A DNA stretch of 7,064 nucleotides from an uncultured Brachyspira sp. (GTDB taxonomy: Bacteria; Spirochaetota; Brachyspiria; Brachyspirales; Brachyspiraceae): contig CAKVCG010000086.1 of NCBI GenBank assembly GCA_934725525.1, positions 1-7,064 of the forward strand, in the 5' to 3' direction. The translations under genes were made by a program, and so were the position numbers. Numbering within the stretch: the first letter of the stretch is position 1; every line of letters begins with the position of its first letter. The notes beneath the pieces are model-generated. The model made no database searches and was not told where the DNA came from. It saw only the letters and a list, made by a program, of their open reading frames with translations. Shown here piece by piece: positions 1 to 5,179 of this stretch.

Positions 1-64
1 CGGTATGAACGCTTTTATGTCCATGTCCTGTGTATTCTGAAGATATTATTAATATTTTTTTCAT
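1..64 (-). CDS. Start of an MGDG-synthase-type glycosyltransferase (partial, N-terminus only)
   Basis: Read on the minus strand from an ATG at 64-62, the first 21 codons give MKKILIISSEYTGHGHKSVH and then Thr before the window ends. A hydrophobic first strand followed by S-x-x-x-G-H-G-H-K-S is the N-terminal signature of the monogalactosyldiacylglycerol synthase / diacylglycerol glucosyltransferase family (GT28-like), which transfers a sugar from a nucleotide sugar to diacylglycerol at the cytoplasmic membrane. The Gly-His-Gly-His loop is in the acceptor-side N-terminal domain. AAGG lies 7 bases before the ATG and a good promoter lies further upstream, which supports this start. Only about 5% of the usual length is visible, so the sugar, lipid acceptor and integrity of the gene cannot be judged. 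It is transcribed divergently from the sialidase operon. Confidence 0.72.
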   Translation of the reverse strand, partial: MKKILIISSEYTGHGHKSVHT

Positions 65-86
65 ATTAAAACCTTAATCAAAGTTT

Positions 87-119
87 ATTATATTATATTT
101 AATGAAAATCTTTTGTCAA
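87..119 (-). promoter_or_regulatory. Sigma-70-type promoter for the minus-strand glycosyltransferase
   Basis: On the minus strand a perfect TTGACA (119 down to 114) is followed after 16 bases by TATAAT (97 down to 92). A second TATAAT overlaps at 92-87, but its spacing of 21 is poor. Transcription would begin near 85, about 20 bases before the ATG at 64. Confidence 0.7.
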
Positions 120-187
120 TTATACCAAAAAATATATTCTTCATGAGTCATTAACTCAATCGGTAACCATCCACTTGTTGTATGTAT

Positions 188-263
188 AGATTGCTTCAGC
201 AGAGTTTCGCAATGACGATGAAATAAGTCGTCATTACGAGGCTATTTATAGCCGAAGTAATCC
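188..263. repeat. Palindromic repeat, GCAATGAC family (copy A)
   Basis: A 76-base imperfect inverted repeat. The outer arms are GATTGCTTC (189-197) and GAAGTAATC (254-262). The inner arms are CGCAATGACG (209-218) and CGTCATTACG (229-238), and a small perfect hairpin GGCTA-TTTA-TAGCC lies at 240-253. The sequence type (GATTGCTTC...GCAATGAC...GTCATTGCGAGG...GAAGCAATCC) recurs as short noncoding palindromic elements in many AT-rich bacterial genomes. No transposase or coding potential is visible, so it is MITE- or REP-like. Confidence 0.75.
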
Positions 264-288
264 ACAAAAAAGAAATTTTATTAATATT

Positions 289-343
289 AGATTGCTTCGA
301 TTTGTAAAACAAATCTCGCAATGACAAAATTTTTTGCAATGAC
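289..343. repeat. Palindromic repeat, GCAATGAC family (half copy B)
   Basis: This repeats the left half of copy A: GATTGCTTC (290-298), then CTCGCAATGAC (315-325), and a further GCAATGACA at 337-345. The middle is a perfect hairpin GATTTGT-AAA-ACAAATC (299-315) where copy A has a different spacer. The right arm ending in GAAGCAATC is missing, so this is a truncated or solo half-element in the same orientation, about 27 bases after copy A. Confidence 0.6.
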
Positions 344-367
344 AGAAATTTGTTAACTTTATTGATA

Positions 368-389
368 ACAAGGGGTAGCTACCCCTTGT
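368..389. repeat. Perfect 22-base palindrome, ACAAGGGG/CCCCTTGT type
   Basis: ACAAGGGG, then TAGCTA, then CCCCTTGT form a perfect 22-base palindrome. It is flanked by GTTAAC hexamers at 352-357 and 390-395. Related palindromes lie at 429-450 and, split open, at 4985-5116. Its GC content stands out sharply from the surroundings. The role is unknown; it could be a repeat-family end, a protein-binding site or a transcript hairpin. Confidence 0.8.
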
Positions 390-428
390 GTTAACGGTTC
401 AGAGAAAAGCGCCAAGATTTAACTGCAT

Positions 429-450
429 ACAAGGGGTTACAACCCCTTGT
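429..450. repeat. Second ACAAGGGG/CCCCTTGT palindrome
   Basis: Arms ACAAGGGGTT (429-438) and AACCCCTTGT (441-450) pair perfectly around AC. On the plus strand it is followed by TTATTAGA and a T run, so a transcript crossing it could terminate, but no plus-strand gene feeds it. The 39 bases between this palindrome and the first include GAGAAAAGCGCC, whose reverse complement resembles GCGCTCTTTTCT inside the third element (5003-5014), suggesting one shared repeat family. Confidence 0.75.
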
Positions 451-578
451 TATTAGATTTTTTATTTTTAATTTCGCCATATTTTTTCATCTTTTTATAA
501 AGTTTACTAAAAAGCGAGGAATTTAGTTAAAAATTTTATAAAAAAGCCGATTTTTTAATAAAAAAGTTTAAAAAAAAT

Positions 579-607
579 TTGACAACGGCTTTTAAATTTA
601 CTATACT
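579..607 (+). promoter_or_regulatory. Near-consensus sigma-70 promoter of the leader/sialidase operon
   Basis: TTGACA at 579-584 and TATACT at 602-607 are separated by an optimal 17 bases, preceded by an A/T-rich stretch. Transcription would start near 613-615, about 48 bases before the ATG at 662. The pentamer tract at 689-742 is therefore inside the transcript, not between promoter elements. Confidence 0.8.
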
Positions 608-661
608 AATATTATAAATTAAATGTATATGGTTGATAGTTAAAGGCATTTGGAGAATTTT

Positions 662-934
662 ATGGAATTAAAGAAATTGATATTTAAGAATTCAATTCAA
701 TTCAATTCAATTCAATTCAATTCAATTCAATTCAATTCAATTTCCAGTAATTTAAACTTTTGCCTTACTTCTTTATTTTTTAACGCTTATTATGTTTACC
801 TATTAGGCATTCTTTTATTAAATAGTTTTTCTACTTTTATAATTTCATTTTATAAATTCTTTAATTTGGTAATTGGCGTTTTATCTCTAAACGCTTATTA
901 TAAAAATTTAATATTAACGGAGGTATCGTTATGA
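662..934 (+). CDS. Leader ORF with in-frame pentanucleotide tract, overlapping the sialidase start
   Basis: A 90-residue ORF of unknown family. ATG at 662 is preceded by GGAG (652-655) with 6-base spacing, the same arrangement as the genes at 5180 and 5754; a TTG at 650 would place the start inside that ribosome site. Residues 11-27 are SIQFN repeats encoded by the TTCAA tract, and residues 31-75 are strongly hydrophobic with one or two possible membrane helices (about 45-75). NAYY occurs twice (41-44 and 77-80). The stop TGA (932-934) overlaps the next ATG (931-933) as ATGA, an arrangement that favours translational coupling. It may be a membrane peptide or simply a translated regulatory leader. 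Composition is poorer than in the neighbouring genes, so a functional protein is uncertain; the well-placed ribosome site and the exact overlap argue that it is translated. Confidence 0.45.
   Translation: MELKKLIFKNSIQFNSIQFNSIQFNSISSNLNFCLTSLFFNAYYVYLLGILLLNSFSTFIISFYKFFNLVIGVLSLNAYYKNLILTEVSL
689..742 (+). repeat. Pentanucleotide microsatellite (TTCAA)n, about 10.8 copies
   Basis: An uninterrupted 54-base tract of period 5: ten complete TTCAA units at 691-740 plus matching AA before and TT after. The plus strand has no stop in any frame within it. It starts ten codons into the leader ORF. Because 5 is not a multiple of 3, slippage by one unit changes the frame. Loss of one unit leads to TAA at 748-750 and gain of one leads to TAA at 753-755; only the present frame (and changes by three units) reads on to 934. 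This is the classic architecture of a phase-variable contingency locus. Confidence 0.95.
782..901 (+). repeat. 12-base direct repeat AACGCTTATTAT, two copies
   Basis: AACGCTTATTAT occurs exactly at 782-793 and 890-901. The distance is 108 bases (36 codons), so both copies encode NAYY in the leader frame. Flanking bases show little further similarity. The second copy overlaps a possible -10 box just ahead of the sialidase gene. It could be an operator pair, a remnant of internal duplication or chance. Confidence 0.5.
873..901 (+). promoter_or_regulatory. Possible internal promoter directly before the first sialidase
   Basis: TTGGCG (873-878; 4 of 6 matches) and TATTAT (896-901; 5 of 6) are separated by 17 bases. 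Transcription would start near 908 and include the GGAGGT ribosome site at 919-924. If real, the sialidase could be made independently of the repeat-bearing leader. It is weaker than the promoter at 579-607 and lies in AT-rich DNA where chance matches are common. Confidence 0.3.
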
Positions 935-2259
935 GAAAGAGATACTTTTTTATTCCTTTAATCGTGATTATTGTTATCGCGGGAGTTTTGGTTTGGGCTT
1001 GTAAACATCCTACGGGAACTGGCATACCCGAAATTGCAAACGAGAGCAGCGGCGAAGATGGAGGCGAAGAATTTATGGGTCCTCAAGCTTTAATGGGAAG
1101 CGGAGGCGGAATAAAATTGGGAGACGGTTATGTATTGCCTCAAAATTCTCTATCGCAAGAAGAACAGGATGAAGAATACGACCCAGATTTTAATAATACG
1201 ATATTATTTAGCGGTCGCAACATACCGGCTTTAACCGTCACATCAAACGGCGTCATACTTGCCACTGCGGGAACGACTTCTGGTCCGATTACAATTAAAA
1301 GAAGTTCGGATATGGGAAAAACTTGGTTTGAAACTACGGTTAATGGAACGACTTCTGGCATAGGTTATATACATCCGTTTTTTATAAATTGTCATAACGG
1401 CGATATTTTATTAGGAGTTGTTTCAAATAATGCTGGCTCTAAAACAACCATTATTTATAGAGGAAATAATGACGGACGGAATTGGACGGTAGAAACTAAT
1501 ATTAACTTTAGCGATATTTGCAAAGATACTAAAGAATGTTTTGTAACCTATGGACAAGGCATAACTTTAAGGCATGGTAATAATGGTAATAATAAACTAA
1601 TGTTTCCGTATTGGTATACCAATAATCAAACTAAAGCGTGGACAGCGCCTATGGTTTCATCAGATGACGGAAAAACTTTTAATACCAATGATTGCACTTT
1701 TGGTAGTAAAAAACAAAATATTGGAGATTTTAAATCATACGAAACTAAATTAATAGAACTTGCGAATGGAGATATTTTGCTTAATGTTAGAACCCAATTC
1801 GGCAAAGGCGGGAATAGTGTAACATGGATTAAGTCTACTGATTGTGGTAAAAATTGGCCGTGGTCCGGAGATATTTTTAACAAGGGTAAAGACGAAAATG
1901 AAGATGCCAAGCATGCCGATTTAGTAAGGTATGAATTTAGCGGAAAAGATATTAAGAATAACGGCTCTAAATATGCATTGGCTATATACTCTTCTATGGG
2001 AAGAGGCTATTCGGTTAGAATGACAACTAATGATTTTAATAATGGAGTTACTGGTAGTGATAAATATCATTATAATAGAAAATTTGCAGAAGAAAGCGGA
2101 AACGAAGACGGCTATCCAGCTATAACGGTTTTACCTGATGGAACTATCGCCACTCTTACAGAAGAAAATAGTAGCGATATAGTTTTCAGAAGATTTAATT
2201 TATCTTGGCTTACTTATAAAGAGGAAAAGATAAATTATAGTATCGATTTCAAAGAATAA
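931..2259 (+). CDS. Sialidase-like BNR/Asp-box surface lipoprotein (paralogue 1, divergent active site)
   Basis: A 442-residue protein. MRKR plus a hydrophobic core ends in V-W-A-C, so Cys24 is the likely lipidated residue of a relaxed spirochaetal lipobox. Residues 30-85 are a Gly/Glu-rich linker and about 90-435 form a six-bladed-propeller sialidase-like domain (GH33 type). Asp boxes are S125-W132 (SSDMGKTW), a degenerate one ending W185, S243-F250 (SSDDGKTF) and S302-W309 (STDCGKNW). By comparison with the family, Glu271 and Tyr395 (GYPAITVLPDG) suit the Glu/Tyr nucleophile pair, and Arg287 and Arg358 or Arg363 suit triad arginines. However, the FRIP motif is altered to R96-N-I-P, and the usual A-D-x-R segment and general-acid Asp that follow are absent (ATAGTTSGP). 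It could be an altered-specificity enzyme or a glycan-binding sialidase fold. Five cysteines in the mature part are unusual. GGAGGT precedes the ATG by 6 bases. It is first of a tandem pair and probably translationally coupled to the leader ORF. Confidence 0.82.
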   Translation: MRKRYFFIPLIVIIVIAGVLVWACKHPTGTGIPEIANESSGEDGGEEFMGPQALMGSGGGIKLGDGYVLPQNSLSQEEQDEEYDPDFNNTILFSGRNIPALTVTSNGVILATAGTTSGPITIKRSSDMGKTWFETTVNGTTSGIGYIHPFFINCHNGDILLGVVSNNAGSKTTIIYRGNNDGRNWTVETNINFSDICKDTKECFVTYGQGITLRHGNNGNNKLMFPYWYTNNQTKAWTAPMVSSDDGKTFNTNDCTFGSKKQNIGDFKSYETKLIELANGDILLNVRTQFGKGGNSVTWIKSTDCGKNWPWSGDIFNKGKDENEDAKHADLVRYEFSGKDIKNNGSKYALAIYSSMGRGYSVRMTTNDFNNGVTGSDKYHYNRKFAEESGNEDGYPAITVLPDGTIATLTEENSSDIVFRRFNLSWLTYKEEKINYSIDFKE

Positions 2260-2283
2260 TAATAATTAATTTAAGGAGGTTTT

Positions 2284-3654
2284 ATGCGAAAAAGATATTT
2301 ATTTATTCCTTTAATTGCGATTTCCGTTATCACGGGAATTTTAGTTTGGGCTTGCGAGTTTAGGCATCCTTTTGGAGCCGGTATCTCTTTAAGCAGTATT
2401 AACAAAAATGGTATAGGAGGAAATGGGTATTTGAATGAAAGCGGAGGACCGGGGTATAAAGGAGAGATAAGCAAAGAGGTAACCAACGATTATATCAGAC
2501 AAACTTCCACTAAAGTTGAAGTATTTCGTAAGCAAGAGGGAAATAATTTTTATAGAATACCAACTTTGATACAGCTTACAAACGGGGATTTGCTCGCCTT
2601 TGCCGATAGAAGAATTGGAAGCATAGGAGATTTGCCTAATAAAATAGAGGTTGTTATGAAAAGAAGTAGAAATAACGGAAGAACTTGGTCTGCCGCAACG
2701 CTCGTATCTCCTAAATGCACATCTGTAGATAATAGCTATGGAGACGCCGCATTTATTTTAGATAGAAAGACGGGAAACATTATCTGCGTTACAGTTTCGG
2801 GTCCGGGATTTGCGGCTCCAACCGCCCAAAAACCTAAGGGTTCTACGCCCGATAATCCCATAAGAATTAGCGTAATAAAAAGTAAAGATAACGGCAAAAC
2901 TTGGGGAACTCCAGTGGATATAACTCCTCAAATTTACGGTTCGGCTTGTAAAGACACTGTTCGAAAGAATTGGCATGCCGCGTTTGCAAGTTCTGGAAAC
3001 GGAGTTCAACTTAGAAACGGCAGAATGTTATTCGTTCTAAATGTTAGAGAAGCCAAAGAGTTTTTTGTTAGAAATTATGTAATGTATTCGGATGACGGAG
3101 GCGATACTTGGATAGTTTCTAAAAATGCTCCAGAACATTTGGATAAATCTGGCGGTAATGAGGCTAAAATAGTGGAACTTAACGATGGAACTTTATTAAT
3201 GGCTGCAAGACCTGGAGGCGTATATCAAAGATATTTGGCAAAGTCTACCGATAACGGCGAGACTTGGGGACCAGCGGAAGCTCGAAAAGATTTGCCTTCT
3301 TCAAGTTCCAACGGCGATATAATCTACTACACTTCTACAAATAACGGTTGGGATAAAAATAGAATCATCACTATGTTTGATACCGCTCCTTATACTCAAA
3401 TGCCTCCGGGAAATCCTAAAATGTATTACAGCTATGACGAAGGTAAGACTTGGAAAAGTTTTTTAATACATAAAGGACAAGCGGGATATTCTTCATTAGC
3501 CATATTGAATGACGGAAGTATTGGCATATTAGCCGAAATAGGAGGCGCTTGGAACGGTCCAATATATTTTATGAGAGTGAATATGAAATATATTACTGAT
3601 AATAAAGATAAAGGACCTTTTAAAATTGCAGCTGCGGAAAATAAAACTAAATAA
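2284..3654 (+). CDS. Exo-sialidase-like lipoprotein (paralogue 2, mostly canonical motifs)
   Basis: A 456-residue protein. Its signal sequence is nearly identical to that of the preceding gene (MRKRYLFIPL...ILVWAC, Cys24), so it should be a lipid-anchored surface or periplasmic protein. The sialidase domain covers about 75-435. The YRIP motif is at 90-93 with triad Arg91, followed by ADRR (107-110) and Asp116 as a likely general acid. Asp boxes are at 128-135 (Asp replaced by Asn), 200-207, 269-276, 321-328 and 383-390. GNGVQLRNGRML (238-249) and NEAKIVEL (292-299, Glu293) are family landmarks, with Arg309 as second triad Arg and Tyr402 as nucleophile. The third arginine expected before the last Asp box is not evident (PPGNPKMYYS). 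Such enzymes release terminal sialic acid from host glycoconjugates. AAGGAGGT sits 3 bases before the ATG, and the gap from the previous gene is only 24 bases, so co-transcription is likely. Family assignment is strong; activity is inferred. Confidence 0.88.
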   Translation: MRKRYLFIPLIAISVITGILVWACEFRHPFGAGISLSSINKNGIGGNGYLNESGGPGYKGEISKEVTNDYIRQTSTKVEVFRKQEGNNFYRIPTLIQLTNGDLLAFADRRIGSIGDLPNKIEVVMKRSRNNGRTWSAATLVSPKCTSVDNSYGDAAFILDRKTGNIICVTVSGPGFAAPTAQKPKGSTPDNPIRISVIKSKDNGKTWGTPVDITPQIYGSACKDTVRKNWHAAFASSGNGVQLRNGRMLFVLNVREAKEFFVRNYVMYSDDGGDTWIVSKNAPEHLDKSGGNEAKIVELNDGTLLMAARPGGVYQRYLAKSTDNGETWGPAEARKDLPSSSSNGDIIYYTSTNNGWDKNRIITMFDTAPYTQMPPGNPKMYYSYDEGKTWKSFLIHKGQAGYSSLAILNDGSIGILAEIGGAWNGPIYFMRVNMKYITDNKDKGPFKIAAAENKTK

Positions 3655-3689
3655 AAAACGGTTATAAAAGAGAAGGACGGAGATTGCTA

Positions 3690-4916
3690 ATGAAAAAATT
3701 ACTCATAATACTACTTTTTACTCTAATTCCTATGAGTCTATTCGGATTCTATGGAGACGGAAGCGGTAGAAGTTTTATAGATTTCTTAATGGATAAAGAC
3801 CAATTGAGAGCGAGAACCGACCAAATAGGTTTTCTATACGGAACGGAACATATTAGAGTGGCTTTTGGAGTTACGGGTAATACTTCGGGCGTCATACTTG
3901 ACAATTGGACGAACGATTCGCAAACTAATAGAAAGCTCAACGATTATTTTCGTCCTTCTGTCGCTTTAGCCGTAGGTTATAAGTCGGATTTAATAAGCGT
4001 AGGCGGGGCATATCAATTTAAATATATAGATTCAAATTATATGGTTCATACTCCCGCCCTTATGCTTACCGCTATGGATAATATTTTAAGGTTAAATATT
4101 CCCGTAGCTATAGGGCTGGGAAATAATCTGGTAAAGAATACTTTTGTAGTGTCTACCGCCATAGAGGCGAGATACTATTTTCATAAGTTTATAGATTATT
4201 TGAGTCAGTTGAGGCTATATTTCTATTACGGTTATGCTCGTATGAGTTATGCGAAGATATTATCGGAGGGTGGCTTGGATGTAGACCCAAATAGTAAGGC
4301 AATCTATAAAGACCAAGCTTCGATAGGAGTAGATTTTAGAGCCTACTTCAATTTTCCTACAGAGAGAAGTTTATCGATAGAGCCGTATATAAGGGTAGTC
4401 TATAGCGCCGCATTGGAGACTGTTGAAAATTTAGGCGGGGTTCTAAATAGACGAAAAGGCAATAATTTCAATGTTAATGCCTACGGTTTCGATTATACCT
4501 CTTTAAATTTCGATGCGACTGGAACGGAAAAATTATCGGGCGGTTATATAGCGAGCGTTCCCAGTATACCGAATCCACAAGGGCAAATGTCTATAGACGG
4601 TATATATAGAGTAGGCGTAGCTTTGCCGTTAGGGTTAAGGGCTTCGAATGATTCTGTCGGTTTATATGTAGAGCCTTCGTTATCCGCGACTATTTTTGGC
4701 GGTAATATAAGTTTACTTGGAGTCGAGAGGAAGGGACCGTTCTATACATTCGGTTATGTCGTGTATGCCGAATTGACGGTGACGCCTGTGAAGGATTTAG
4801 AATTATATTTAGAGCTACAGACGGGAGGAGCTACGAGATTGGGAGGGGATTTATACGCCGCTTCCACGACTACTTTGGTTTTGAATTCCTCTTGCGGTGT
4901 CGCTTGGTATTTCTAA
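3690..4916 (+). CDS. Vsp-like outer-membrane beta-barrel protein
   Basis: A 408-residue protein starting at ATG 3690, 7 bases after GGAG (3679-3682); a TTG at 3684 lies too close to that site. MKK plus a hydrophobic stretch to LFG (residue 19) is a cleavable signal peptide. The mature start, FYGDGSGRSFIDFL followed by DQLRARTDQIGFLYG (38-51), resembles the N-terminus of Brachyspira variable surface proteins (Vsp), abundant outer-membrane proteins of spirochaetal intestinal pathogens. The rest alternates short amphipathic strands rich in Tyr, Phe, Val and Gly with polar turns, as expected for a beta barrel. The chain ends in Trp-Tyr-Phe, a terminal aromatic typical of BamA-assembled proteins. 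It follows the second sialidase by 35 bases and precedes a terminator, so it is the last gene of the operon. It may be a porin or a surface partner for uptake of released sugars, but no substrate can be read from the sequence. Confidence 0.75.
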   Translation: MKKLLIILLFTLIPMSLFGFYGDGSGRSFIDFLMDKDQLRARTDQIGFLYGTEHIRVAFGVTGNTSGVILDNWTNDSQTNRKLNDYFRPSVALAVGYKSDLISVGGAYQFKYIDSNYMVHTPALMLTAMDNILRLNIPVAIGLGNNLVKNTFVVSTAIEARYYFHKFIDYLSQLRLYFYYGYARMSYAKILSEGGLDVDPNSKAIYKDQASIGVDFRAYFNFPTERSLSIEPYIRVVYSAALETVENLGGVLNRRKGNNFNVNAYGFDYTSLNFDATGTEKLSGGYIASVPSIPNPQGQMSIDGIYRVGVALPLGLRASNDSVGLYVEPSLSATIFGGNISLLGVERKGPFYTFGYVVYAELTVTPVKDLELYLELQTGGATRLGGDLYAASTTTLVLNSSCGVAWYF

Positions 4917-4942
4917 AATCCGAAGATAAAAGAATATATATT

Positions 4943-4977
4943 AAGGGCTATCTTTAATTAGATAGTCCTTTATTTTT
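4943..4977 (+). terminator. Rho-independent terminator of the sialidase/Vsp operon
   Basis: AAGGGCTATCT (4943-4953) pairs with AGATAGTCCTT (4960-4970) with one G-T wobble around a six-base TTAATT loop, followed by a T-rich run (TATTTTT). It starts 26 bases after the stop of the Vsp-like gene. Confidence 0.85.
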
Positions 4978-4984
4978 ATATAAC

Positions 4985-5116
4985 AACAAGGGGTTCGCCC
5001 CTGCGCTCTTTTCTTATTGAAAATGCTCGTAATGACAGACTTCTACCGTCATTGCGAGGGCAACGCCCGAGACTAAAGCCCGCGGAAGCATAGGAACGAA
5101 GAGCGACCCCCTTGTT
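4985..5116. repeat. 132-base nested palindromic element
   Basis: The outer ends AACAAGGGG (4985-4993) and CCCCTTGTT (5108-5116) are perfect inverted repeats and match the palindromes at 368-389 and 429-450. Nested inside are CGCTCTT (5004-5010) with AAGAGCG (5099-5105), then CTCGTAATGAC (5026-5036) with GTCATTGCGAG (5048-5058, one wobble), the GCAATGAC family seen at 188-345. Small hairpins AGGGG-TTCG-CCCCT (4989-5002) and GGGC-AAC-GCCC (5058-5068) also occur. No ORF of note is inside. The layout suggests that a GCAATGAC element entered an ACAAGGGG palindrome, or that both belong to one composite family. Confidence 0.75.
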
Positions 5117-5151
5117 AAATTTTATAATTACTATAAAATCTACGATATAAT
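5112..5151 (+). promoter_or_regulatory. Candidate promoter of the small lipoprotein gene
   Basis: A perfect TATAAT lies at 5146-5151, 28 bases before the ATG at 5180, but without a good -35 at normal spacing. An alternative is TTGTTA (5112-5117), 16 bases, TAAAAT (5134-5139). In that case most of the -35 box is supplied by the right end of the nested repeat element. The two options cannot be told apart from sequence alone. Confidence 0.4.
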
Positions 5152-5179
5152 ATTGTTAACTTAAATTTTGGAGTTTTCT

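Larger units (their letters stand above)
120..578. other. Noncoding divergent intergenic region with palindromic repeats
   Basis: About 460 bases without a convincing gene separate the two divergent promoters. It holds two GCAATGAC-type repeat copies (188-263 and 289-343), two ACAAGGGG/CCCCTTGT palindromes (368-389 and 429-450), a weak hairpin TGAGT/ACTCA at 144-158, and a very AT-rich stretch with A and T runs from 451 to 578 just ahead of the sialidase-operon promoter. That stretch could act as an UP-like or bendable element. Confidence 0.7.

Noticed and set aside
391..480. A 29-residue minus-strand ORF (MAKLKIKN...WRFSLNR) running through the second ACAAGGGG palindrome
   Set aside because: There is no ribosome site ahead of the ATG, it is short, and its sequence is dictated by the palindromic repeat. 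It is most likely a by-product of the repeat, though similar peptides may be annotated at other copies.
650..661. Upstream TTG start for the leader ORF (and likewise TTG at 3684 and 5168 for two other genes)
   Set aside because: In each case the TTG sits in or against the GGAG ribosome site, whereas the next in-frame ATG (662, 3690, 5180) has ideal 6-7 base spacing.
689..742. CRISPR-like or coding-repeat interpretation of the TTCAA tract
   Set aside because: The period is 5 with no spacers; it is a microsatellite.
1140..1910. Minus-strand open frames inside the first sialidase gene
   Set aside because: They are antisense shadows of a well-supported gene, with no ribosome sites and implausible composition. 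The same holds for minus-strand frames at 2271-2486, 2758-3009, 3749-3940, 5234-5545 and 6032-6475.
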